A stretch of 64,000 nt of DNA from NCBI GenBank assembly GCA_017744715.1, contig JAGIAT010000002.1, positions 496,001-560,000 on the forward strand, given 5' to 3'. Shown here in pieces: positions 16,738 to 25,681 of the stretch; within the stretch, counting starts at the first letter, position 1; the number at the start of each line of letters is the position of its first letter. The position numbers were made by a program, and so were the translations under genes. The DNA is from Niabella sp. GTDB taxonomy: Bacteria > Bacteroidota > Bacteroidia > Chitinophagales > Chitinophagaceae. The notes beneath the pieces are model-generated. The model had not been told where the DNA came from and made no database searches. It saw only the letters and a list, made by a program, of their open reading frames with translations.

Positions 16738-17562
16738 ATGAAGGCAACAGGGATCCTGTTACTGTTCTTTTTTTGTTATACCGGGCGATGGTGCCAGGAG
16801 TACTCTTTTATAAAAATACCCGCGGGTACTTATGAAATCGGCCTCAAAGGAAGCGTTGAAAATCCCTGGCGCAGGATCACCGTAAAAGCATTTTCCATAT
16901 CGGCAACGGAACTCACCAATGCCGAATTTGAACGGTTTGTGGTGGCCACCGGCTATCAAACCGAGGCCGAGCGTTTTAAAGATGCCCTGGTATTTGAGCC
17001 GGGCCTGGAAGAGTTCCGGTGGCTGGATGACAGCACGGCGTACTGGCGTTATCCTAACGGTATCACCCGGGGCGGTATTACCGGCAAGATGAACCACCCG
17101 GTTACAGGCATCAGTTTTACCGATGCCCTGGCTTATTGCAAATGGGCCGGCGTGCGGCTGCCTACACTGGAAGAATGGGAGATTGCAGCGCGTGCGGGCT
17201 CCGCTACAAAATATTTTAAGGGCGTTACTGCTGAAAATATCAGCCGCTACGCCAATATCTGGCAGGGCCGCGATCACCTGCAGGCGGATAGCACCGATGG
17301 CTTTATGTATACGGCTCCTGTGGCCCGCTTTCAACCCAACCCCTGGGGATTGTATGATGTTTTTGGAAATGTATTTGAATTTTGCAGCGGGTCCCTGCCA
17401 AGAGATAAAGGGCGCCGTGTGGCACATGCCCGCGGAGGCTCCTGGTGGTGCAGCAAAAATGCCTGTAACTTTTTTAATGCCGTGGATATCGGGTCGGTTA
17501 ACCCGCACGCATCCTTTAGCAACCTGGGATTCCGGGTAGTGAAAGATGCGGAGGGAAGGTAA
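16738..17562 (+). CDS. Formylglycine-generating-enzyme (SUMF1) family protein with both catalytic cysteines
   Basis: A 274-residue SUMF1/FGE-fold protein with an N-terminal hydrophobic segment (signal peptide, 4-18). Family landmarks in order are the PAGTYEIG start of the fold, SATELTNAEFERFV..TGYQTEAE (56-78), WRYPNG, HPVTGISFTDALAYCKWAG, RLPTLEEWEIAARAG, GLYDVFGNVFEFC and RGGSW, closing with SNLGFRVV. C238 and C243 (C-x4-C in RGGSWWCSKNAC) occupy the positions of the copper-binding pair of true FGE, so an oxidase may be retained. Most bacterial SUMF1-like proteins lack this pair. No sulfatase is encoded in the window. It could also be a non-catalytic lectin-like member. Confidence 0.85.
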   Translation: MKATGILLLFFFCYTGRWCQEYSFIKIPAGTYEIGLKGSVENPWRRITVKAFSISATELTNAEFERFVVATGYQTEAERFKDALVFEPGLEEFRWLDDSTAYWRYPNGITRGGITGKMNHPVTGISFTDALAYCKWAGVRLPTLEEWEIAARAGSATKYFKGVTAENISRYANIWQGRDHLQADSTDGFMYTAPVARFQPNPWGLYDVFGNVFEFCSGSLPRDKGRRVAHARGGSWWCSKNACNFFNAVDIGSVNPHASFSNLGFRVVKDAEGR

Positions 17563-17983
17563 AATATCCAATTTAAAATGCAGCGGTGTGGCAGCCGTCG
17601 CCGATCGACGATCATCCCTCCGGTTGATCCTTATCTGTGCCGCAGAAATCAGGCGTTTTGCCCATTGCTTCAAGCCTCAGACAACTCCCAGCGTAAAACC
17701 GTGAACGTTCCTCCGGGAGCCTTTTTCATCGGGGATTTATTACAGGAGCGGAGCGCTGTTGCCAAACCAGGTTTACCGGACTTAGCCGCTGTTATATCAA
17801 AAAAGAACTTTAGTTTTACAGCACCTCGAATATGTGCTGACCCGTAACGCAATAGCTGCAGCCGTTGCCAGGCAACCTGCTACCCTGTGACCCTAAACGG
17901 TCTTTGCCGCCGGGCATTGTTGCGAACGGTTCCGGAGCGGCGTTACACATAAAGGAGCTATTCAAAACCCTTATCGGATCCGC
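17563..17983. other. Intergenic region without a supported gene
   Basis: 421 bases between the SUMF1-like gene and the histidine kinase. Short open frames exist on both strands but have no start context, domain or family-like sequence. I find no clear promoter, terminator or RNA in it. Confidence 0.5.
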
Positions 17984-19975
17984 ATGTGTTTAAAATATTT
18001 TGTGCTGGTGCTGGCGTTGTGGTGGAGCACTGCTGCGCGGGCGCAATATTACCTGTATACACCACAGTATATCGACAGCCTGCAGCAGGTATTAACGCAA
18101 CCTGTTAGTGACAGTATTAAGGCACGGGTCAATTTTCAGCTTGCCACCTACTGGATTTCCAAAGACACCTTAAAGGCCCTGGCCTGTATTGCGCGGGGCA
18201 GGGCGCTGGCCGCCTCCAGCTCTTTCCTGGCGCAGGTAGCCAATGCCACGGAAGCCTACTACCTGTTTTATACCGGCGCTACCGAACAAAGCGAAGCCCT
18301 TTATAAAAAAGTAGAGGAAGGACTGGCCACTTCTCCTGTAAAAGAGGCGCTCACCATCCGCTCTACTGCCTGGAGCAGCCGGGCCGTGATGCGGCAAAAG
18401 GCCGATGATGATAAAGGCTATATACAGCTCATGCTTTCAAAAGCCATTCCCCTGGCCGAACAGGCCAATGACTCCGCATCCCTGGCCACGCATTACGTGG
18501 GGGTGGGCGTGGCGTTTATGAACCTCGATCAAAATGAAAAGGCAGAAACGTATTTCGACAAGGCCATTCCTATATTGCTCCGCCTGAAATCGGAGAGCCG
18601 CCTGATCGCTGCTTATAAACGTTCGGGTGAAAATTATATCCTGCTAAAAAAATGGGATAAAGCCAAAGAAACGTTGAACGCCTTTAAACAGATCCTTTTC
18701 AAATACCCCGAATCTGACCAGTATGCCGGCTATTATATGATTGAAGGCCTCTACCTGAGGGGACAAAAACAATACAGGGAAGCCGTACAAAGCTTTAACA
18801 GGGCCATTGAAAAAGCCAGCGGTCCCAATAAAGCTTACTTTATAGACGAACTGAATTTTTATAAGCTTGACTGTTTGATAGAGGCCGGGGAATTTCAAAA
18901 AGCCCTTACCGTGTTAAACACTCTTTCCTCCGATCCGCGGAATATGGAAATGGATCAGAACCGGCTGGAGGTATACCGTAAAGCGGCACAGGTATATGCA
19001 GGTCTACACAACTACCCGCAAGCCTACCGCTACCAGGTGCTGTACAGCAACCTCAGCGACAGCCTGCATGAAAGCCGGTTCCGGAACGACATCAATGATA
19101 TGGAAGCCCGTTACAAAACAGCAGAATCGGAAAAACAGGTGGCCTCCTTAAAAGCAGCCAATGCCCAGGCGGCATTGCAGGCCAGCAAGAACCGGTTGTT
19201 CAATTTTTTACTGGCGGGCGCCTGTCTCCTGCTGCTGGCCTTTGCTATCTTCTATTATCTCTATTATAAAAGCCATAAAAAACTACTGGAGCAGGAAGCA
19301 GTAAATCACCGGCAGCAGCTAAAGGAACTGACCCAGCAACAGCAGCTCACCATTACCCGCTCCATTCTTGAAGGTGAGGAACGGGAGCGCGAACGCCTGG
19401 CAAGAGACCTGCATGATGGCCTGGGCGGACTGCTTTCGGGTGTAAAAATAAATTTCTCATCCTGGGCAAAGCATCATCTTAGCCCGGCTACCGATCCCCC
19501 TTTTTATAAAATCCTGCATCAGCTTGATCATTCTGTTGAAGAACTCCGGCGGGTGGCCCGCAACCTGATGCCACAATCACTGATCGAATTCGGGCTGGAA
19601 ACCGCGCTTAAGGATCTCTGCGGATTTTATATGAAGGACGGCCTGAAGATCGATTTCCAACCGATACATATCCGATCTGATATCGACCGGTTAAAGCAGG
19701 TGCATATTTACCGCATTATACAGGAGCTGTTGTCGAACACCGTAAAGCATGCAAAAGCCGGCTATGTGCTGCTGCAATGCAGTCAGCACGAAGACCGGTT
19801 CTTTATCACACTGGAAGACGATGGAACCGGTTTTATACCCGGAAGCTTATCCGAAAAAAAGGGATCGGGTATCCATAATATAAAAAACCGGGTGAACTAC
19901 CTGAACGGTCAGCTGGAGATCCGTTCCGAACCCGGCAGCGGAACCATTGTCAGTATTGAACTGAACCTGGCATAG
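17984..19975 (+). CDS. TPR-containing sensor histidine kinase (HisKA_3/HATPase type)
   Basis: A 663-residue protein. Signal peptide 1-20, TPR-like helical repeats in the periplasm (about 45-375), a coiled segment, one transmembrane helix (about 405-428), then a cytoplasmic kinase. The phospho-acceptor is H477 in ARDLHDGLGG; the ATP-binding N-box (ELLSNTVKHA) and G-box (EDDGTGF, then GSGIHNIKNR) are present. This is the NarX/DesK-like class, which usually signals to LuxR-type regulators. No response regulator is next to it, so it is an orphan here. The periplasmic TPRs suggest it senses a protein or peptide state. Confidence 0.9.
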   Translation: MCLKYFVLVLALWWSTAARAQYYLYTPQYIDSLQQVLTQPVSDSIKARVNFQLATYWISKDTLKALACIARGRALAASSSFLAQVANATEAYYLFYTGATEQSEALYKKVEEGLATSPVKEALTIRSTAWSSRAVMRQKADDDKGYIQLMLSKAIPLAEQANDSASLATHYVGVGVAFMNLDQNEKAETYFDKAIPILLRLKSESRLIAAYKRSGENYILLKKWDKAKETLNAFKQILFKYPESDQYAGYYMIEGLYLRGQKQYREAVQSFNRAIEKASGPNKAYFIDELNFYKLDCLIEAGEFQKALTVLNTLSSDPRNMEMDQNRLEVYRKAAQVYAGLHNYPQAYRYQVLYSNLSDSLHESRFRNDINDMEARYKTAESEKQVASLKAANAQAALQASKNRLFNFLLAGACLLLLAFAIFYYLYYKSHKKLLEQEAVNHRQQLKELTQQQQLTITRSILEGEERERERLARDLHDGLGGLLSGVKINFSSWAKHHLSPATDPPFYKILHQLDHSVEELRRVARNLMPQSLIEFGLETALKDLCGFYMKDGLKIDFQPIHIRSDIDRLKQVHIYRIIQELLSNTVKHAKAGYVLLQCSQHEDRFFITLEDDGTGFIPGSLSEKKGSGIHNIKNRVNYLNGQLEIRSEPGSGTIVSIELNLA

Positions 19976-20093
19976 CGGCTCCTCAGGAATGGCCCGAACA
20001 ACGGCAATGGTGGCAGTCGTCCCGGAGGGCCGGCCCATACGTTAAACGCGGCCAGGCAATGTACTCCGCTCCGTTCCCTTTCCTTGCGCAACA

Positions 20094-20468
20094 CTACTGC
20101 GCCGCTTGTTTTTTTCCTGCCCGCAACTGTTCCTGCTGCCAGATGCTTTCCTTATGCACTTCATTGTAAAAAGCGCGCACAAATGCTTCCGAAAGTTTCC
20201 AGGCTTTGCCCCTCCGGATAGCGGCTTCCAGTACTTTTTCAAAACGTGCAGATTGAAGGACCCCGATCTTGTGCTCCAGTTTATAGCTGCCGATGGCGCG
20301 GGCGGCCTTCATCCGTTGTCCCAGCAGGTCGATCAGTTGCTGATCCAATGTGTCGATCTGACTGCGATAATAGCTCATCGTGTCTGTAGCCGGTGGGTCC
20401 TGCGCATAAATGGCTCCCGTGTAAAAACAAAAAGCCATACTCAAACTGCAAATTATTTTTTTTATCAT
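20094..20468 (-). CDS. Exported chorismate mutase, AroQ class
   Basis: A 124-residue protein with a signal peptide (hydrophobic 4-20, ending IYAQ) and one AroQ-type chorismate mutase helical domain (about 35-115). The conserved pattern is visible: the IDTLDQQLIDLLGQRMKAA helix with its Arg, the downstream K in GSYKLEHK, and the R..K stretch after VLQSARFEKV. It converts chorismate to prephenate. A periplasmic location resembles the secreted AroQ forms of some pathogens and is odd, because chorismate is cytoplasmic. No other shikimate gene is nearby. Confidence 0.85.
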   Translation of the reverse strand: MIKKIICSLSMAFCFYTGAIYAQDPPATDTMSYYRSQIDTLDQQLIDLLGQRMKAARAIGSYKLEHKIGVLQSARFEKVLEAAIRRGKAWKLSEAFVRAFYNEVHKESIWQQEQLRAGKKQAAQ

Positions 20469-20818
20469 AAATGAACAGAGGGTCAGGATGACGAAACGGT
20501 AAGCGTCCTGTATTTAAGGACGTTTGACGATATCAAAGGTATAACGGTAAAAATACCTGTTTATTATACGAACGCAGGGTCCTCTGCGAGAGACCCTGCG
20601 TGGAAAGTTGAAAGCTGAACTCGTCAGCTTCTATTAGTACCCACAGAGGCGTTCCCTTAACAGCTGCTGATCTGCCGCGGCGGACAGAACGGCCACGCGC
20701 TGAAGTCGACGTTGAATACTGCATCTGCGGTTCTAATCCGCTAAGCGCTGCAAGAACTGAAGGCCCGCCTCACCATAACATAAAATTTTGATACCTTCAA
20801 CCCTTTAATCAATCTACA
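20469..20818. other. Intergenic region with a 10-bp hairpin
   Basis: 350 bases between the chorismate mutase (minus) and the VOC gene (plus). It contains a perfect 10-bp stem, ACGCAGGGTC (20572-20581) with GACCCTGCGT (20592-20601), loop of 10. There is no T-run, so its role is unclear. A TACCTTCA sequence near 20791 is a weak -7-like match for the VOC gene. No gene seen. Confidence 0.5.
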
Positions 20819-21205
20819 ATGCAAATTGACCATATCGCCATCTGGACAGACGACCTGGAACAGCTACGTCATTTTTATGTTACTTATTTTAAGGCCACCA
20901 GCAGTGCGCGTTATCATAACCCTAAAAAGCATTTCCTGTCTTATTTTTTGTCATTCGGCACGGGTTGCCGCATCGAGCTCATGCAGATGCCGCAGATCAG
21001 CGATTCCGGAGCGCAACGCGGCTATACAAAGGGGATCGCTCATTTTGCCATTTCCCTGGGAGGAAAGGAACAGGTGGATGTACTAACCGAACGGTTACGG
21101 GCCGATGGCTTTACCATAGCAGGGGAACCCAGGACCACCGGCGATGGTTATTACGAAAGCGTGGTGCTGGATCCTGAAGGGAATGTAGTGGAGCTGGTAG
21201 CTTAG
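20819..21205 (+). CDS. VOC (glyoxalase/dioxygenase fold) family protein
   Basis: A 128-residue protein with two beta-alpha-beta-beta-beta modules of the vicinal-oxygen-chelate fold. The first metal-ligand position is the His of IDHIAIWT; the second half ends with YYESVVLDPEGNVVELVA, where the Glu before LVA is the usual last ligand. It resembles the lactoylglutathione-lyase-like/VOC group with unknown substrate. Stand-alone, convergent with the following minus-strand gene (1 base apart). Confidence 0.85.
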   Translation: MQIDHIAIWTDDLEQLRHFYVTYFKATSSARYHNPKKHFLSYFLSFGTGCRIELMQMPQISDSGAQRGYTKGIAHFAISLGGKEQVDVLTERLRADGFTIAGEPRTTGDGYYESVVLDPEGNVVELVA

Positions 21206-21206
21206 G

Positions 21207-22742
21207 TTAGCTGGCAGGACTAAACAGTTTGATCACACCGTCATCCTCGCTGCTTACAACCAGCAACGATCTTTTGGTAGGACTCTCTTTGGCGGCGATG
21301 ATCATTACACCCTCAGGTGCATCACCCACTTTCAGCAGCTGCAGGAATTTTGGCCGCTGCGGGTTGCTGATATCATAAACGGCCACGGCATCTACCCGCT
21401 CCATGCCTACAAAGGCCACCGGCGTTTTCCCGATTTTCCCAATGGCCATTCCCTCCGGTTCAATGGATTTATCGTCGCTTCGTTTGTCATCGTATACCCC
21501 AGCCTCGATCACTTTTTGATCCAGTTCATTTTTACTATCGTAAACCTGTGCGCCTGTAAGGCCGTTCCATACACTAAAGGATCGTGCGCCAAACGCATAC
21601 AGTTCGTCATAATCACCATCACCGTCCTTGTCGCCCAGGAACTTCGTAATATTCAAACGGCCCAACCGGGCTTTGGCCTGAATGGCCGCTGCATCAGGAA
21701 AGGCTGTTACATCCAGCTTTACATCCTTTATCCGTACGGCTTCCACAAAATCGCCCCATTCCCGCGCATCGCCTTCATTGGCGGTAAATAAATACGGAAT
21801 GCCACCGGTTTCCAGCACCGCAATCCCATCCGGCATATACACGTCTTTCACCGGCCAGTTCTTCAATTCTGTTTTTCCATCTTCATCACTTACATCGATG
21901 GCATTGCCGGCTATATTAAAGTCTTTAAATCCGAGTGGGAAAATACCGGTAATGGTTTTGGAAGGAATGTCTATTTTTGCGATTCCATTGTTCTCCTGCA
22001 GCGTGATCCAGGCCGTTTTTGAATCTGAGGCAACCGTTATATATTCCGGCTCTATATCCTTTACAAAATCATTACTCTTGCCAAAGATCCGGAACCCGCC
22101 GGCTTCCAAAGCCGCGCGTTTGCCGGCAAAAGCAGCAAAATCCACCGTGGTTACCGCATAGTTTTCTTTAACGGCAATAATGGAGATGCTGCCCTCCGGA
22201 TCTACCGCATAATTTTCTGTAGTGGGTTCTCCTTCATTCGCTGTAAGAATGTACCGGCCATCCGGCGTATACGTAATCATATCCGGCAGCGCTCCAACGG
22301 TAATCGTTTTTATTTCTTTATAATCGGAAGTATTGAACACCACCACTTTCCCATTGTTGGTTTTTACGGTAGCCTGTATGGCAGCCGCTACATTGCCGGC
22401 GGAAACACTAAGGCTGTTTACCGCTCCGCCATAAGGCTCCAGGCTTATGGAATGGATCTTTACCGGCGCCGCGGGATTACTGATGTCTACCACATCAATA
22501 AAATTTGCAGCGCTTTCACTTGCCAGCCCGGCGCTGTTGTTTACCACAAACAGGCGTTTTGTTGCCGGGTCATAGGCAGCAATCTCTGCAGCGCCCTTAT
22601 CGCCGATATCAATTTGCCCGACCGCCGTAAATGTAGCCGGGTCCTCCGGGATGATCGCTTCGGGAACGATATCATTGTTGTTACGATTGCAGCCGGCCGT
22701 TACCAGCAGCACCGTCAAAAGCAGTGTACACGGATATTTCAT
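21207..22742 (-). CDS. Choice-of-anchor-I beta-propeller lipoprotein
   Basis: About 511 residues when started at the ATG at 22742. A start four codons upstream (22754) would begin only six bases from a TAGTTTTG -7-like element (22767-22760). A lipobox (VTAGC) gives surface or periplasmic anchoring. The mature protein is a YncE-like propeller with the features of choice-of-anchor-I proteins: AAYDPATKRLFVVNN, TPDGRYILTANEGEPT, EPEYITV, GLTGAQVYDSKNELDQ and SIEPEGMAIGKIG. Relatives are sometimes fused to alkaline phosphatases. Its substrate or partner is unknown. Confidence 0.85.
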   Translation of the reverse strand: MKYPCTLLLTVLLVTAGCNRNNNDIVPEAIIPEDPATFTAVGQIDIGDKGAAEIAAYDPATKRLFVVNNSAGLASESAANFIDVVDISNPAAPVKIHSISLEPYGGAVNSLSVSAGNVAAAIQATVKTNNGKVVVFNTSDYKEIKTITVGALPDMITYTPDGRYILTANEGEPTTENYAVDPEGSISIIAVKENYAVTTVDFAAFAGKRAALEAGGFRIFGKSNDFVKDIEPEYITVASDSKTAWITLQENNGIAKIDIPSKTITGIFPLGFKDFNIAGNAIDVSDEDGKTELKNWPVKDVYMPDGIAVLETGGIPYLFTANEGDAREWGDFVEAVRIKDVKLDVTAFPDAAAIQAKARLGRLNITKFLGDKDGDGDYDELYAFGARSFSVWNGLTGAQVYDSKNELDQKVIEAGVYDDKRSDDKSIEPEGMAIGKIGKTPVAFVGMERVDAVAVYDISNPQRPKFLQLLKVGDAPEGVMIIAAKESPTKRSLLVVSSEDDGVIKLFSPAS

Positions 22743-22856
22743 GATGGATGCCATTTGCGCAAAACTATCCGCAGGGCATTATCAGAATGTAACGGCAAGT
22801 TTACTAAAATGTTACTTCCGGCACCGCAGCCGGTTTCCCCGGCAACTTCCCGGTCC

Positions 22857-25646
22857 TCAAAAATGGTATTTTCCTGACTGTAATTCGTAAACCGTTATTC
22901 CGTTGTGTTTCCCGATCTTGCGGATCGCATCTTTTTTCTCCTGCAAAAGCAGGCCATCCGTATCTGCAATCTTCAACAATGCCGTGCTGTTCGGCGGGAT
23001 CTCCAGGTCCAGCTGAAGCCTTCCATCCTCCCGGCTCCAGTTGCTTTTAATAAAACCCGCGGGCGATTCAAAGCCGGCCTTCACCCAACGCAGCTTTGAA
23101 ACTGCAAGTTGCGGGGGCTGAATGATGAACCTTGTATATCCCGGTGCATCCACTTTGATGCCTGCCAGCCCGTCGATATACCAGGCCCCCGGATATAAAA
23201 AGGAACTATGGAGCAGTGAATGCCCGGGCAGGTCTTTTTCCCACATTTCCCAGATGGTTGTGGCATTGTTTGCTTTCATGTATCCCCAGCCGGGGTAATC
23301 TGTTTTGGAAGCCATTTCAAACAACAGGTCCTGCCGGTTTTGTTCCCTTAATAGTTTAAAGAGCAATGCACCACCGGTTATTCCTACATGAATATGCCCG
23401 TTCCTGCGCAGGCGGATCTCATTTTCCAGTCGCTTCCATACCTGTTCCTTCCAGGCACCGGGAACTACATCGGCGAGCAGGGCCGCAACCAGATTCCCCA
23501 TCGATCCATCGGCATAAGCGGTATCTTTTTCATTAAAGAACTTTTTATGAATAATACCGCTGAACGTATCCGCCTGCTGGTTCCATTTTGCCGCCCATTC
23601 CTTTTCCCCGATCTGGCCGGCGATCTTTGCTGCAACCCGGAGATTATAGATCCGGTAAAGATTATTAAAGCACAGGTTCTGTGGTGAATTATTATTCATT
23701 CCTTCTGCCGTGGCATTGGGCCAGAGCCAGTCGCCCAGGAAATCCCAACTGCCGCCAAAGCGCTGCAACACGCCATCACGGGTATTGCTTTCCAGAAAAC
23801 CGATCCAGTTCCTGATGAGTGAAAAGTTCTTCCGGAGGATCGTTTCATCGCCGTATTGCCGGTAGAAGTACCAGGGTAGGGTTACTACAATGCCGCCCCA
23901 GGCCGGTCCGCCGCCGCCCATATAGGTAGGCGCTGTATGCGGCAGGATGCCCTGGTGAAGCTGACGTCCGCTCATGACCTCCTTGCGGGCAAAGGCCGTA
24001 TCGTACATATTGCCCACGATCGGTTCGGTGCCGCTTACATCCCGCCAGTCTTCCATCCATTTGGTATAGAGTGCGCCCACCTGGTAATTCAGCATGCCCG
24101 TTTCACAGGTAGCATGGGCATCGCCCCCGTATCCCAGCCGTTCCCGTTGCGGGCAATCGACAATAAAACCGCCAAGCGATAAATTCTCGTAGGTCCACCG
24201 CACAGTGTTGTAGATCCAGTTCTGCAGACTATCCGAGCAGCTGAATGTAGCCGCATCCTTATAGGCCGTACGCACCAGCCATCCTTTGATATCGCTGAGC
24301 TGCGGTGCTTTTGTAACACCTTTTATCGTGATCCAACGGCCGGAGCCATAGTTGAATTTATTACGAAAAGTTCCTTTGCCTGTTTTATCAAAAATATAAG
24401 CGCTGTGCAAACCGAAGGTCATATCCATCTGTTCCCGCTCGGAAAAGAGGAGCTCCGCGCGATGCCCCGGTGTTCCTTCCAGGTCGGCCGCGATCCAGCC
24501 GGCAAAGTTGACGCCCATATCCACCCGGTAAGTACCCTCACCGGTCTTTTTTATAGCCACAGGCTGGATCTCGTCAAAGAGCCGGTTCTGCTCTACCTGC
24601 TGGGCCGACACCTGCAGTTCCGGATGATAGGCCGTTGCCTGCTGCCAGTCCTCATCCTGGTAAGCGGCCGTATTCCACAGCGGCTCATCCAGATTGGCAT
24701 CCCAGAGCTCCCCGCCCATACGGTTGGAATTCCATGTGCCCAGCAGCTTGTTCGGACTGCTTTTTATCTTCCATGTGGCATCGGTGCGAACCGTGGCAAA
24801 GGGCCGTTCTGCCATGCCCGGGTCCTTGTGTGCATAAACATCTACCTGCGCCGCCACAATCGGCGTATTCGGCCGGTCTTTGGTTACATAGGGCCCGTGT
24901 ATCGACCAGGATGTGCCCAGCCAGAGGGCGATCACATTGGAACCCTTCTTCAGGAAGGATGCAATATCATAGGCCACATAACGCGCGCGCTTTGTATGAT
25001 CCGTTACTGCGGTTGGCATTACATCATCACCTACCCGCTTGCCGTTTACATACACCTCATGAAAGCCTACAGAAGCCACGTATAGCATCGCCTGTCCGGG
25101 AACGGCATCCAGTATGATGGATTTGCGCAACCAGGGATCCGGGATATTGCAGTCCTTTTGCGCCGGGTCAAAAACCACCGCAGCGCCGATCCACCCCGCT
25201 TTCCATATATCCGGCGTTAGTATACCGGTATGCCAGTACGCCGTTTCACTCCAGCCGGAAACCGCCTGCTTTTCGTCTTTCACCGCCACTTTCCAATAAT
25301 ACCGGCGATCTGAATGCAGCCGCGCTTCCGGCAATGCTACCTGGCTCATTTGTGCCGATGGCTGCCATTCTGAATCCCAAATATCCCCGATACCGGCGTT
25401 GAGCTTTTTTAAGGAGCTGGCCACCAATACCCGGTAGGCTGTCTGCTTTTGTCCATACAGCCCCGGCCTGGTGCTTTTCAATGTCCAGCTAAAACGGGGT
25501 TGCTGTGCGTCCAAACCCATCGGCCGGTACAGGTATTCCACTTTCAGATTTACGGGTAGTAAGGGCGCTGTTGCCGCCGATCCCCAAAGGGGCAGCAACA
25601 GCAGCAAGACTACGCATATGTCGCGCATTCGGGTTATTGATTTCAT
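22857..25646 (-). CDS. GH78 alpha-L-rhamnosidase
   Basis: A 929-residue exported enzyme with the usual GH78 order: signal peptide (1-24), an N-terminal fibronectin-like segment beginning PVNLKVEYL..PMGLDAQQPRFSW (about 30-140), the rhamnosidase N domain with VNGKRVGDD (about 170-330), a concanavalin-like domain, the (alpha/alpha)6 catalytic barrel (about 450-800) and a C-terminal beta-sandwich. The barrel has VDCPQRERLGYGGDAHATCE, where acidic residues of the active site lie, and TTIWEMWE. It removes terminal alpha-L-rhamnose in the periplasm. It is the last gene of PUL 1, and its presence is the best clue to that locus's substrate. Confidence 0.93.
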   Translation of the reverse strand: MKSITRMRDICVVLLLLLPLWGSAATAPLLPVNLKVEYLYRPMGLDAQQPRFSWTLKSTRPGLYGQKQTAYRVLVASSLKKLNAGIGDIWDSEWQPSAQMSQVALPEARLHSDRRYYWKVAVKDEKQAVSGWSETAYWHTGILTPDIWKAGWIGAAVVFDPAQKDCNIPDPWLRKSIILDAVPGQAMLYVASVGFHEVYVNGKRVGDDVMPTAVTDHTKRARYVAYDIASFLKKGSNVIALWLGTSWSIHGPYVTKDRPNTPIVAAQVDVYAHKDPGMAERPFATVRTDATWKIKSSPNKLLGTWNSNRMGGELWDANLDEPLWNTAAYQDEDWQQATAYHPELQVSAQQVEQNRLFDEIQPVAIKKTGEGTYRVDMGVNFAGWIAADLEGTPGHRAELLFSEREQMDMTFGLHSAYIFDKTGKGTFRNKFNYGSGRWITIKGVTKAPQLSDIKGWLVRTAYKDAATFSCSDSLQNWIYNTVRWTYENLSLGGFIVDCPQRERLGYGGDAHATCETGMLNYQVGALYTKWMEDWRDVSGTEPIVGNMYDTAFARKEVMSGRQLHQGILPHTAPTYMGGGGPAWGGIVVTLPWYFYRQYGDETILRKNFSLIRNWIGFLESNTRDGVLQRFGGSWDFLGDWLWPNATAEGMNNNSPQNLCFNNLYRIYNLRVAAKIAGQIGEKEWAAKWNQQADTFSGIIHKKFFNEKDTAYADGSMGNLVAALLADVVPGAWKEQVWKRLENEIRLRRNGHIHVGITGGALLFKLLREQNRQDLLFEMASKTDYPGWGYMKANNATTIWEMWEKDLPGHSLLHSSFLYPGAWYIDGLAGIKVDAPGYTRFIIQPPQLAVSKLRWVKAGFESPAGFIKSNWSREDGRLQLDLEIPPNSTALLKIADTDGLLLQEKKDAIRKIGKHNGITVYELQSGKYHF

Positions 25647-25681
25647 TTCGTCGGTATCCGTTATCGTTTATAATTACTATT

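Noticed and set aside
17578..17847. Plus-strand open frame between the SUMF1-like and histidine kinase genes
   Set aside because: Arg/Cys-rich composition without signal, domain or start context; typical of translated non-coding DNA.
20572..20601. Perfect 10-bp hairpin as an intrinsic terminator of the chorismate mutase gene
   Set aside because: It lies upstream of the start of that minus-strand gene and lacks a T-run on either strand.
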